Source: Actinomadura rudentiformis (lineage in GTDB: Bacteria; Actinomycetota; Actinomycetes; Streptosporangiales; Streptosporangiaceae). From it: DNA of 64,000 nucleotides. Below the pieces are notes generated by a model. The model did not search any database and was not told the DNA's origin. It saw only the letters and a list, made by a program, of their open reading frames with translations. Position numbers and translations under genes: made by a program. The stretch is taken from positions 53,978-117,977 of the forward strand of contig NZ_WBMT01000033.1 of assembly GCF_008923185.1 (NCBI RefSeq), written 5' to 3'. Below are positions 23,730 to 32,536 of this stretch, piece by piece (position 1 is the first letter of the stretch; each line of letters begins with the position of its first letter).

Positions 23730-24528
23730 CCGGCTGGGCGGCGTTCAAGGCCAGGACGGCGTCGACGAGCTGGGGGCCGTCGAGGAGCACCTGGTCGTTG
23801 TGGTCGGCGCCGGGCACCACGACCTCGCGGACGAGGTGCGTGACCCGCCGTGCGACCTCCCGGCTCTGCCGTGGCGGGACGATCGAGTCGGCGTCCCCGT
23901 AGACGACGGCGGCCGGCGCCTCGACCCGCCCGATCTGGTCGGCGACCGGGAACCGGTCCTTGAGCAGCGCCCCGACAGGGAGGAACGGGTAGTGCTCGCG
24001 CCCGACCGAGGCCAGGTCGCTGAACGGTGACCGGAGGAGCAGGCCCGCGGGCGGGTGAGTCACCGCGAGGCGGGTGATGACGGCGGCACCGAGGCTCTCG
24101 CCGAAGTAGAGCACGCGGCCGGCTCCGAGCTCCTCCGTCAGATAGCCGCGTGCCGCGCGGACGTCCCGGGTGAGGCCGGTCTCGCTGGGACTGCCGGGAT
24201 TGCCGCCATAACCGCGATAGTCCACCAGGAGGACGGACAGGCCGCGAGACGCCAGTGCCGTGGCCAGTGGCAGGCGGTAGGAGCGGTTGCCCGCGTTGCC
24301 GGGCGCCACCAGGACGACCGGGGCGCCGGGCCGTGACGACGGCACGTACCAGGCCTTGAGCGTCAGGCCGTCCTCGGTCCGGTAGGAGACCTCCCGGACA
24401 CCGGCGGGCACGGGCGGCGCCGCGCGGTCCGGGAAGTAGATCAGCCTGCGCTGCAGCGCCCAGAGTGACGCGATCACCACGATCACCACCACCAGGCCCG
24501 CCATCCACGGCTTCGTCCAGCCGGGCAC
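23722..24528 (-). CDS. Membrane-anchored alpha/beta hydrolase (ABHD13/BEM46-like)
   Basis: 268 residues, GTG start. One N-terminal membrane helix (about 10-25) precedes the hydrolase fold. Catalytic residues visible are S145 in YFGESLGAAV, D212 in YGDADSIVPP and H241 in GADHND; the oxyanion region is APGNAGNRSYR. This is the pattern of the BEM46/ABHD13 group of serine hydrolases of unknown substrate (esterase or acyl-thioesterase-like). The active site probably faces outside the cell. Its 3' end overlaps that of the convergent efflux gene. Confidence 0.88.
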   Translation of the reverse strand: MPGWTKPWMAGLVVVIVVIASLWALQRRLIYFPDRAAPPVPAGVREVSYRTEDGLTLKAWYVPSSRPGAPVVLVAPGNAGNRSYRLPLATALASRGLSVLLVDYRGYGGNPGSPSETGLTRDVRAARGYLTEELGAGRVLYFGESLGAAVITRLAVTHPPAGLLLRSPFSDLASVGREHYPFLPVGALLKDRFPVADQIGRVEAPAAVVYGDADSIVPPRQSREVARRVTHLVREVVVPGADHNDQVLLDGPQLVDAVLALNAAQPAS

Positions 24529-24607
24529 CCTTTCATTAGAACACCTCGGAAGGCCCCGTCACCGGTTCGTAAGAACTTGCGGGCGTCCGGCTCAATAGCC
24601 TTGCCCC

Positions 24608-25189
24608 ATGAGGAAGCTCACCCTGTTGCTCGCCGCCACGCTGGCGCTCGCCGCATGCGGCGGATCGGACGACGACGCCCCGAAGGGCGCCGCGACCGTA
24701 CAGCCGACGCCGTCCGCGGCCTCGTCGAGCGCTGCGGCCCCCGGCTCCGGCACGCCGTCGGGGCGGCTGCGATCGATGCCGGAGCAGTTGAAGTTCGAGG
24801 GGACGACGCTGGACGGCAAGCCGTTCACCGGGTCCAACCTGGCCGAGCAGCCGGTGGTGTTCTGGTTCTGGGCTCCGTGGTGCCCCAAGTGCCAGTCGGA
24901 GGGCCCGGCCGTCGCGAAGGTGGCCGAGCGTTACAAGGGTCGTGTCTCGTTCGTCGGCATCGCCGGGCTCGACAAGAGCAAGGACCAGATGCAGAAGTTC
25001 GTGACCCGGACCGGCACCGGAGGCATCACCCAGCTCGACGATCGCGGCGGCGACCTCTACAAGCACTTCAAGGTCACGTCGCAGTCGTCGTTCCTGTTCA
25101 TGAAGCGCGACGGGTCGGCCGACCGCGCCTCGGGGCCTCTCGGTGAAGACGAGCTCGAGAAGCACGTGAAGGCCCTCGCGGGCGGCTGA
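24608..25189 (+). CDS. Lipoprotein thioredoxin (TlpA/ResA-like)
   Basis: 193 residues. Lipoprotein signal with LALAAC (C17), a Ser/Ala/Pro linker to about residue 55, then a thioredoxin domain with W-C-P-K-C (C92, C95) in FWAPWCPKCQSEGPAVAK. This is the extracytoplasmic thiol-disulfide partner of the CcdA protein encoded 5 bases downstream. The pair transfers electrons from cytosolic thioredoxin across the membrane to keep exported proteins reduced. Upstream of it lies a divergent hydrolase gene. Confidence 0.9.
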   Translation: MRKLTLLLAATLALAACGGSDDDAPKGAATVQPTPSAASSSAAAPGSGTPSGRLRSMPEQLKFEGTTLDGKPFTGSNLAEQPVVFWFWAPWCPKCQSEGPAVAKVAERYKGRVSFVGIAGLDKSKDQMQKFVTRTGTGGITQLDDRGGDLYKHFKVTSQSSFLFMKRDGSADRASGPLGEDELEKHVKALAGG

Positions 25190-25194
25190 CGGAC

Positions 25195-26040
25195 ATGGAA
25201 ACGGTCTCACTCGCTCTGGCGGCCGGGCTCGTCGCGGCGTTCAACCCCTGCGGCTTCGCGCTGCTCCCGTCCTACCTGGCGCTCCTCGTCGCCGCGCCGG
25301 GGGCGGGCGGGGTGTGGCGGGCGCTGCGGCTCTCGGCGGGGATGACGGCCGGGTTCGTCACGGTCTTCGGCGCGTTCGGCCTCGTGATCTCCGTGGCGAC
25401 GACGTCGATCCAGGAGTACCTGCCCTGGGCCACGATCGTGATCGGCCTCGCCCTGACCGTGACGGGCGTGTGGTTGCTGACCGGCCGTGAGCTGCTCGTA
25501 CGGCTGCCCCGGCTGAACGTGGGCGGCGGCCCGTCGGGGTCGTTGCTCGCGCTGTACGGGTACGGGGCGTCGTACGCGATCGCCTCCCTGTCGTGCACGG
25601 TCGCGCCGTTCCTCGCCGTGACCGGGCTCGTCTCGGGAACCGGCGGCATCGTGGAGGGGCTCGCCGCCTTCGTCGCGTACGGCGTCGGCATGGGCCTGGT
25701 CGTCGGGTTGCTGGCGATGATGGTGGCGCTGGCCCGCGACGCGGCGGTGACGCGGCTGCGCCGCCTGCTGCCGTACGTGTCGCGGGTGAGCGGCGGTCTC
25801 CTGCTGCCGGCCGGGGTCTACATCGTCTACTACGGCTGGTACGAGCTGCGCGTGAACGCGGGCGGCGCCGCGGACGACCCGGTCGTCGGGGCCGCCACCG
25901 AGATCCAGGGGGCGTTGTCGGAGCGGCTGGACATGATCGGCATCGGCTGGGTGGCCGCCGCCTTCGCCGTGCTGCTGGTCGTGGCGGTGGCGGGGACGCG
26001 CCTGGTCAAGGGGCGATCCGCGAAAAAGACGATGCTCTGA
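25195..26040 (+). CDS. ccdA: CcdA-type thiol-disulfide membrane electron carrier
   Basis: 281 residues, six or seven membrane helices. The two redox cysteines are C19 in FNPCGFALLPSY and C134 in SCTVAPFL, the classic CcdA/DsbD-beta positions. It begins five bases after the lipoprotein thioredoxin stop codon, so the two are an operon. It should carry reducing equivalents from cytosolic thioredoxin to the outer face, feeding the lipoprotein and perhaps the TlpA-like protein at 881-1441. After the last helix there is a basic tail. Confidence 0.92.
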   Translation: METVSLALAAGLVAAFNPCGFALLPSYLALLVAAPGAGGVWRALRLSAGMTAGFVTVFGAFGLVISVATTSIQEYLPWATIVIGLALTVTGVWLLTGRELLVRLPRLNVGGGPSGSLLALYGYGASYAIASLSCTVAPFLAVTGLVSGTGGIVEGLAAFVAYGVGMGLVVGLLAMMVALARDAAVTRLRRLLPYVSRVSGGLLLPAGVYIVYYGWYELRVNAGGAADDPVVGAATEIQGALSERLDMIGIGWVAAAFAVLLVVAVAGTRLVKGRSAKKTML

Positions 26041-26050
26041 CCAGGTTGAT

Positions 26051-26062
26051 CACTCTAGAGTG
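26051..26062. promoter_or_regulatory. 12-bp palindrome at the start of the next gene
   Basis: CACTCTAGAGTG is perfectly symmetric and overlaps the candidate GTG start at 26060. It could be an operator. It shares the CTCTAGA core with the inverted repeat at 22179-22197. Confidence 0.4.
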
Positions 26063-27571
26063 TTCCGAATGTTCCGCAGGCGGCGGCAGGCAAGCCCCAC
26101 ATCGATCTTCGAGCACATCAGCGCGCACGTTCTGGCAGAGGGGCCGGGACTGCGTGAGGGCGGCGAGTCCCTGCCCGATGACGGCCCCGGCACCATGTGG
26201 GCGCCGGGCGCGCAGGACGGCGTGCTGCTCTACCACTGGGGCGGCTCCGCTGAGCCACACGAGGTGGAACGGGTGCGGGAGGCCCTGGCGGCGGCCGTGC
26301 GCGGCAGGTCGGCGTACGACGCGCTGATCGAGACCGTTCGCGAGGCGCGCGTGATCTCACTCGTCGACGACCTGCTCGGCTGGGTGCGCGAGTCGGGCCT
26401 CGACCCGGAGGCGACCTACCAGTTGGCCTACCGCCTGGCCACGCGGGCACACGACCGTGAGGCGGTGAAGCTGGGCATCGCACTGCTCGGCCTCTACTCC
26501 GCCGATCATCATCGCGACGAGCTCATGACGCTGGGCCGCCACGACGAGTTCACGATCTTCGCGCTGGTGGCCCTGGCCAACCGCGAGGGCGACGTCGAGG
26601 CCGACCTGTGGGAGCTGGCGCGCAACGTCACCGGCTGGGGCCGCATCCATCTGGTGGAACGGCTGGCCGACACGGGCGACCCCCTGATCCGCGACTGGAT
26701 CCTGCGCGAGGGTTTCCGCAACGACGTGATGGACCAGTACCTGGCCGGGGTCGCGGTGGCCGCCGGCGACCTGGCGGGACGGCTCGCCGACGCGCCCGAC
26801 GACGACCTGCTCATCGCCGCGAGCGACCTCTTCGACGTGCTGTGCGACGAGGGCGGGCCGGTCGAGGGCATCTCCGGCTACGACGAGGGTGAGCGGGCCG
26901 CCGGGCTCTTCCTCGGGCACATGGCGACACGGGCCGACGACCTGCGGCACTACTTCGCGGTCCGATCCCTGCAGACGTACGCGACGGAGCACTGGCCGCA
27001 TCTCGCCGACCGGTGCGCCGCGATTCTCCAGCGCCCGCTCTGGGCCGACCTCGCCCGGCTCGGGCTCGGCTCGACCGACGAGGCCGAGTTCTACCGGGCG
27101 TCCCGCGCGTGCCGGATGCTGGGCGTCCCGACGCTGGAGGCGCACCTCAGCCGCGTCCGCGACAAGCCGTACGACCTACGGCACTGGCACCTGTGCATGA
27201 AGGAGGCCGACTCGGGCACGCTCGGCCAGGTGCTCGACCTGGCGACGGACCTGCTCCCGCTCAACCGGATCGCGACCGGCCCCGCCGAGGAGGACGGTCT
27301 CGGCCCGGATTTCGCGCCGCATCGCTGCCTCGACGCGTTCCTGCCCAAGCTCGGCGAGTGGCCGGGGCAGGGCTGGCCGATCGTCGCCGCCGGCCTGGCC
27401 AGCCCGGTGGTCCGCAACCGCAACATGGCCATCCGTACCCTCGCCGCCTGGGACGAGGCGGCCTGGCCCGCCGAGGCGCGGGACGCGGTGACCGCCGCCC
27501 TCGCCCGCGAGCCGGACGCCGACGTGCGGGAACGCCTCCAACTGCTCCTGGAGGGCCACCCCATCGAATAG
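26060..27571 (+). CDS. Hypothetical helical-repeat protein
   Basis: 503 residues (GTG 26060; an ATG at 26069 is the more likely alternative if the palindrome is an operator). The first 20 residues are basic. The rest is acidic and almost wholly helical, with irregular 30-40 residue repeats of HEAT/ARM appearance (EATYQLAYRLATRAHDREAV, VLDLATDLLPLNRIA, NRNMAIRTLAAWDEAAW). There are no membrane segments and no recognisable catalytic motif. Related actinobacterial proteins exist under vague names. It follows ccdA by about 20 bases on the same strand but has its own palindrome, so co-transcription is uncertain. Confidence 0.75.
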   Translation: MFRMFRRRRQASPTSIFEHISAHVLAEGPGLREGGESLPDDGPGTMWAPGAQDGVLLYHWGGSAEPHEVERVREALAAAVRGRSAYDALIETVREARVISLVDDLLGWVRESGLDPEATYQLAYRLATRAHDREAVKLGIALLGLYSADHHRDELMTLGRHDEFTIFALVALANREGDVEADLWELARNVTGWGRIHLVERLADTGDPLIRDWILREGFRNDVMDQYLAGVAVAAGDLAGRLADAPDDDLLIAASDLFDVLCDEGGPVEGISGYDEGERAAGLFLGHMATRADDLRHYFAVRSLQTYATEHWPHLADRCAAILQRPLWADLARLGLGSTDEAEFYRASRACRMLGVPTLEAHLSRVRDKPYDLRHWHLCMKEADSGTLGQVLDLATDLLPLNRIATGPAEEDGLGPDFAPHRCLDAFLPKLGEWPGQGWPIVAAGLASPVVRNRNMAIRTLAAWDEAAWPAEARDAVTAALAREPDADVRERLQLLLEGHPIE

Positions 27572-27589
27572 CGGCCAGGCGAGCAGCAA

Positions 27590-28078
27590 TCAGACCATGT
27601 ACTGGTCGTGCCGCCGGTAGATGTCGGCCCATTCCTCGTCGCTGAGCGTGCGGCCGCTCGCGGCGACCTCCGCCAGCTCCTCGAAGTAGCCCTCTCTCGG
27701 CGCGCCCGGCGCGAACAGCAGCAGCATCGATGCGGGGCCCTCCGGGTTGCGGAACGCGTGGATGCCGCCCGGCGGGACGAACAGGAAGTCGCCGGGCGCG
27801 GCGTTCACCCAGCGGTCGCCGTCGTACAGGCCGACGACCCCGGACAGCACGAAGAACGACTCGGACATCGTCTTGTGGAAGTGCGGTCCGGGCCCGCCGG
27901 GCTGCTCACCCATGTCCCACCGGTAGAGGCCGTACTGCCCGCCCGTGGACTCGCCGGTCGCCAGGTAGTGCACGCCGGTGCGGCCGCCGATCACCAGGTC
28001 GGGCGCGGAGTCGCCCTTCCAGAGCGTGCCGCTGACCTCTCCCTGGTCGCCGTGGTAGAGCTCCGCCGGGTACGACAT
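27590..28078 (-). CDS. Cupin-domain protein
   Basis: 162 residues; GAGGAGG lies five bases before the ATG. A single cupin barrel is evident from GPHFHKTMSESFFVLSG (metal ligands H66, H68, E73), then GDFLFVPPGGIHAFRN (H107). The metal-binding set is complete, so it is probably an active metalloprotein or sugar/quercetin-type binding enzyme; the substrate is unknown. It begins 22 bases downstream of the ohr gene's stop and shares its direction, so it may be co-transcribed with ohr under OhrR control. Confidence 0.85.
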   Translation of the reverse strand: MSYPAELYHGDQGEVSGTLWKGDSAPDLVIGGRTGVHYLATGESTGGQYGLYRWDMGEQPGGPGPHFHKTMSESFFVLSGVVGLYDGDRWVNAAPGDFLFVPPGGIHAFRNPEGPASMLLLFAPGAPREGYFEELAEVAASGRTLSDEEWADIYRRHDQYMV

Positions 28079-28100
28079 CCGATCCTCCTCGTGTCCGCCC

Positions 28101-28508
<408 letters not shown>

Positions 28509-28547
28509 GATCTCTCCTCATGTCCGGTTGGCACGAAATTTAACATA

Positions 28548-28577
28548 GCACAACTTAATTGTGCACAACAGAGTTGT
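28548..28577. promoter_or_regulatory. OhrR operator, two inverted repeats
   Basis: GCACAA-CTTAA-TTGTGC (28548-28564) is directly followed by ACAAC-AGA-GTTGT (28565-28577). They lie in the AT-rich gap between the divergent ohr and ohrR genes, matching the kind of dyad bound by MarR-family OhrR. Confidence 0.8.
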
Positions 28578-28588
28578 ATGATGGAGAC

Positions 28589-29056
28589 ATGACCACGGCA
28601 TCCGAGGAGCTGCTCCGCCTGGACAACCAGGTGTGCTTCGCCCTGCACGCGACCTCGCGCGCCTTCGACGCGACCTACCGCCCGCTTCTCCGCGACCTGG
28701 GCCTCACCTATCCGCAGTACCTGGCGATGCTCGCGCTGTGGGAGCACGGCACGCTGACCGTGAAGGAGCTCGGCCTCGCCCTCCGGCTCGACTCGGGCAC
28801 GCTCTCGCCGCTCCTCAAGCGGCTGGAGGCCGCCGGGCTCGTCCGCCGCGAGCGCAGCCCGCAGGACGAACGGTCGGTGGTCGTCACGCTGACCGCCCAG
28901 GGCGAGGCGCTCCGCGAAAAGGCCGTGAACGTGCCACGCCGCATCCTCGCCTCCACCGGCCTGAGCGAGCGGGAGCTGATCGAGCTGCGCCGCTCCCTCG
29001 AACGCGTCACCGCCGCGCTGGACGCCGCCACCACCGAAGCGACTCCCCGGCCCTAG
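28589..29056 (+). CDS. ohrR: MarR-family peroxide sensor OhrR
   Basis: 155 residues from the ATG at 28589 (start MTTASEELLRLDNQVCFAL). The redox cysteine C16 sits in NQVCFAL exactly as in Bacillus and Xanthomonas OhrR. The winged helix (LTVKELGLALRLDSGTLSPL, RERSPQDERSVVVTLT) is complete. Only the N-terminal cysteine is present, so it is a one-Cys-type sensor regulated by a mixed disulfide with a small thiol such as mycothiol (inference). It represses ohr and itself through the operator at 28548-28577. Confidence 0.95.
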   Translation: MTTASEELLRLDNQVCFALHATSRAFDATYRPLLRDLGLTYPQYLAMLALWEHGTLTVKELGLALRLDSGTLSPLLKRLEAAGLVRRERSPQDERSVVVTLTAQGEALREKAVNVPRRILASTGLSERELIELRRSLERVTAALDAATTEATPRP

Positions 29057-29134
29057 CCGCTCCTGGGGTCGCCTCGGTGGTTAAGGGGTTCTCTCCGGGG
29101 GACATCGTGGCCAAGAAGTCGGCCAACGGAGTCG

Positions 29135-29986
29135 GTGTTGCTGTTCAGCCTCGAACTGCAGCTCCCCCGCGACGCGGCGAGTGTGCCGGTGGCACGGGGA
29201 TTGCTGGCCTCCTCGCTGGAGGCACTCGGCGTCGACGACACCGTCCAGATCGACATCGAGCTCATGCTCACCGAGGCCTGCACCAACGTGATCCGGCACG
29301 CCGAGGCCGGCGACGCCTACACGGTGCAGGCGATGATCACCAACACGCACTGCGTCATCAGGGTGCTCGACGCCGGGCAGGGATTCGACACCGAGGCGGC
29401 CGGGCAGCCGGACACCGGCCCGGCCCGCGAGCACGGGCGGGGCTTGGTGATCATGAAGTCGCTGGCCGACGACATCCGGTTCCGGGTCTATCCCCGGGAG
29501 GGCACGCTGGTGTCCATGGAGAAGGAGCTGCGGTTCAAGGCGGACGCGCTCGGGCCGAGGCTCGCCGGGATGGAGTGCGCGGACCTCGAGCTCGTGAGGG
29601 AGCCGGATCCGGGGCTGAAGGAGTTCGCGACCAAGCTGTTCGACCTGGCGCGGACGGGGCAGACCGAACGGCTCATCGCGCACGTCGAGGCCGGCGTCCC
29701 CGTCGACCTCGCCGACGACAAGGGCGACACCCTTCTCATGCTGGCCGCCTACCACGGGCGGGCGGACACCGTGCGGGCCCTCGTGGCACGGGGCGCCGAT
29801 CCGGAACGGCCGAACGACCGGGGGCAGCGCCCACTGGCAGGCGCGGTGTTCAAGAAGGAGGCCGGGGTCGTGCGCGCCCTTCTGGACCTCGGCGCCGATC
29901 CGACCGCCGGAGCCCCATCGGCCGTGGACACCGCCCGGATGTTCGGCCACACCGAGTTCCTCGCCTGGTTCGACGAGCCGCGCTAG
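29135..29986 (+). CDS. RsbW-like ATP-binding domain fused to ankyrin repeats
   Basis: 283 residues; GTG start with GGAG five bases upstream. Residues 1-140 are an anti-sigma-factor-type HATPase: N-box LMLTEACTNVIRHAEAG, G1 VLDAGQGFD and G2 HGRGLVIMKSLADDI. Residues about 175-283 contain ankyrin repeats (KGDTLLMLAAYHGRADTVRA, ALVARGADPERPNDRGQRPL, VVRALLDLGADP). HATPase proteins of this type phosphorylate anti-anti-sigma factors or bind sigma factors; an ankyrin tail as a partner-binding module is unusual. No sigma or STAS gene lies next to it. It is probably cytosolic. Confidence 0.87.
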   Translation: MLLFSLELQLPRDAASVPVARGLLASSLEALGVDDTVQIDIELMLTEACTNVIRHAEAGDAYTVQAMITNTHCVIRVLDAGQGFDTEAAGQPDTGPAREHGRGLVIMKSLADDIRFRVYPREGTLVSMEKELRFKADALGPRLAGMECADLELVREPDPGLKEFATKLFDLARTGQTERLIAHVEAGVPVDLADDKGDTLLMLAAYHGRADTVRALVARGADPERPNDRGQRPLAGAVFKKEAGVVRALLDLGADPTAGAPSAVDTARMFGHTEFLAWFDEPR

Positions 29987-30076
29987 CCGGCCCCGGTCCG
30001 GCCCCGACGAAGGTCAGGGGTGAAGGCTGCCGATCGACCATGATCACGGCTCGCCGGCGGCGGCCAGGCTGGGGCC

Positions 30077-31324
30077 ATGCGATCGAGAACCACCGCGCTC
30101 ACCGCGCTCATGCTCGCCTTCCCCCTGATCACCGCCTGCGGAGCCGGCGCCGGCGCGACGCGTACGGCGAACGGCACCACGCGCACCCAGCCGGTGTCCT
30201 TCGAACTCCCCGCCCCCACCGGGAGGCAGGCCATCGGCACCACCGAGCTCCACCTCGTCGACCAGGCACGCCGCGACCCGTGGGTGAAGGGCAAGGCCCG
30301 CGAGCTCATGATCAGCGTCTGGTACCCGGCGCGGGCGAGCACGCTGCCGCGCGCCCCCTACCTGCGCCCCACCGTGGCCAGGCTCGCCGGCCAGGCCGAG
30401 GCGTTCGGCATCTTCAAGCCGGGCCAGGTCGACTGGGCGGGCGCCCGGACCCACGCGGCCGAGGCCGCCCCCGCCGACCTGCGGCGCGGCCCGCGCCCTG
30501 TCGTGCTGTACTCACCGGGCTTCGGCGTTCCGCGCGCGGTCGGGACCACGGCCGTCGAGGAACTGGTCAGCCGCGGCTACGTCGTGGTGACCATGGACCA
30601 TACCTACGAGACGTCCCTCGTCGAGTTCCCCACTGGCCGGGTCGAGCAGCAGACGCTCCCGCCGCAGAGCCCCGCGCGGACGCGGACCGCCCTCGACACC
30701 CGCGTCGCCGACACCCGCTTCGTCCTGGACCGGCTCGCCGCGCTGCGCGCCGGGCACAACCCGGACGCGGAACGGCGGCGGCTCCCCCGCGGCATCGGCG
30801 CGGCGCTCGACCTGTCCCGGATCGGCGCCTTCGGGCACTCGGCGGGCGGGATCCAGGCCGCCGAGGCCATGCGCGTGGACCGCCGGCTCGACGCCGGGAT
30901 CGATCTTGACGGCACCATGCAGTACGCGCCCGGCGACCTCGTCCAGGTGGCGCGGACGGGCCTCGACCGGCCGTTCATGCTGATGGGCGCCGCCACGGGC
31001 GGAGAACTCCAGACCCACCTGACCAATCCGTCCTGGGGGTCGTTCTGGAACAACTCCCGCGGCTGGAAGCGCGACCTCAACGTGCCGCAGGGAAGCCACT
31101 ACAGCTTCACCGACCTCCAGGCGATCCTGCCCGCCGTCGGACGGCAGACCGAACTCCCCGCCGACAGGGCCAAGGACTTCGTCGGCACCGTGGACGCGGG
31201 CAGGATGGTCGCCTCGCAACGCGTGTACGTCACGGCGTTCTTCGACCGCCACCTGCGCCGTCTGCCGCGCCCCGTCCTGAACGGCCCGTCGCCGCAGCAC
31301 CCGGACTTCCGGTTCATCCGCTGA
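30077..31324 (+). CDS. Lipoprotein alpha/beta hydrolase, PAF-acetylhydrolase-like
   Basis: 415 residues; signal with LITAC lipobox (C21). The hydrolase resembles platelet-activating-factor acetylhydrolase: MISVWYPARAS at the first strand, VVLYSPGFGVPR, TMDHTYETSLVEFPTGR, nucleophile S255 in IGAFGHSAGGIQAAEAM, ID-LDGTM near residue 275 for the acid, and a histidine in GSHYSFTDL. It is probably anchored outside the membrane and acts on oxidised or short-chain phospholipids or other esters. It converges with the mechanosensitive channel gene (20-base gap). Confidence 0.88.
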   Translation: MRSRTTALTALMLAFPLITACGAGAGATRTANGTTRTQPVSFELPAPTGRQAIGTTELHLVDQARRDPWVKGKARELMISVWYPARASTLPRAPYLRPTVARLAGQAEAFGIFKPGQVDWAGARTHAAEAAPADLRRGPRPVVLYSPGFGVPRAVGTTAVEELVSRGYVVVTMDHTYETSLVEFPTGRVEQQTLPPQSPARTRTALDTRVADTRFVLDRLAALRAGHNPDAERRRLPRGIGAALDLSRIGAFGHSAGGIQAAEAMRVDRRLDAGIDLDGTMQYAPGDLVQVARTGLDRPFMLMGAATGGELQTHLTNPSWGSFWNNSRGWKRDLNVPQGSHYSFTDLQAILPAVGRQTELPADRAKDFVGTVDAGRMVASQRVYVTAFFDRHLRRLPRPVLNGPSPQHPDFRFIR

Positions 31325-31343
31325 CGATCCCCGGCCGGGACGC

Positions 31344-32396
31344 TCAATCGTGGGCGGCCAGGTCCTTGGGGCGGCCGTTGGCCACGAGGACCTGGCGCGT
31401 CGGGAACGGGATCTCGATGCCCTCGGCCTGGAAGCGGCGGTGCAGGCGCTTGATGAACTCGTGCTTGATCCGGAACTGCTCGCCGAACTCGTTGATCCGC
31501 AGGATGGCCGTGAAGTTGATGCTGGAATCGGCGAACGTGTGGAACCGGACGAGGATCTCGGCGTCCTTCACGCCGCCCTCGACCTCGTTCATCACCTCGC
31601 CGCCGATCTCGGTCACGACCTTCTCCACGCGCTCCAGGTCGCTGTCGTAGGCGACGCTGGCCTGCACCAGCAGCGACATGTCCTGCGCCGGGCGGTGGAA
31701 GTTGGTCAGGATCGACTTCGAGAACTCCGCGTTCGGGATGACCTCGATGTTGTCGGACAGCGTGCGGATCGAGGTGTTGCGCCAGTTGATGTCGACGACG
31801 TACCCCTCCTGCCCGCTGCTCAGCTTGATGTAGTCGCCGGGCTCCATGGTCTTGGACGCCAGCACGTGCACGCCCGCGAACAGGTTGGCCAGGGTGTCCT
31901 GGAGCGCCAGGGCCACCGCGAGACCACCGACGCCCAGGGCGCCGAGCAGAGGCGTGATCGACACGCCGAGGCTCTGCAGCATCACCAGCATGCCGATGCC
32001 GAGGACGATCACCCGGGTGATGTTGCCGAAGATCGTGACGGACGAGTCCGGTCCCTGGCGGGCCAGTGTGACCGAGGTCACAATGCCCGCGATCAGCCGG
32101 GCGAGCGCGAACGTGACGCACAGGATGATCGCCGCCGAGAACACCTTGGCGGCGATGTTCTTCGTCTCGGACTCGGGCTTCAGGATCAGCGTCGCGATCC
32201 AGCCGCCGCCGGTGAGCGCGACCGGTACCGCCAGGTCGTGCAGCAGCTTGGCGATCAGGTCGTCCCACGCCCAGCGCGTGTCACCGGCCCGGCGGGTCAG
32301 CCGCCCCATCGCGATGCGGAGTACGACCGCCAGCACCAGCGCCCCCACCACCACGCTGCCTGCGGCGATGATCTGGCCCCACGACGGCTCGTCCAT
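31344..32396 (-). CDS. Small-conductance mechanosensitive channel (MscS family)
   Basis: 350 residues starting MDEPSWGQII. Membrane helices precede the pore helix and beta domain: LLGALGVGGLAVALALQDTL (TM3-like, Gly/Ala pattern), NLFAGVHVL, KTMEPGDYIKL, GYVVDINWRNTSIRT and VIPNAEFSKSILTNF are all MscS signatures. It releases solutes upon hypo-osmotic shock. It is divergent from the CocE-type hydrolase gene. Confidence 0.92.
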   Translation of the reverse strand: MDEPSWGQIIAAGSVVVGALVLAVVLRIAMGRLTRRAGDTRWAWDDLIAKLLHDLAVPVALTGGGWIATLILKPESETKNIAAKVFSAAIILCVTFALARLIAGIVTSVTLARQGPDSSVTIFGNITRVIVLGIGMLVMLQSLGVSITPLLGALGVGGLAVALALQDTLANLFAGVHVLASKTMEPGDYIKLSSGQEGYVVDINWRNTSIRTLSDNIEVIPNAEFSKSILTNFHRPAQDMSLLVQASVAYDSDLERVEKVVTEIGGEVMNEVEGGVKDAEILVRFHTFADSSINFTAILRINEFGEQFRIKHEFIKRLHRRFQAEGIEIPFPTRQVLVANGRPKDLAAHD

Positions 32397-32536
32397 GAAT
32401 GGATCTCTCCCTCTCGGTGACACGGCCAATGCCGATAATCACCCGTACACGGCATTACTCCCAACCCCGCCCGATGGTAGTGAACCCTGGCACACCCCGG
32501 GCCTAACCCCGGAGACAGCCGATTACGATCACATAC

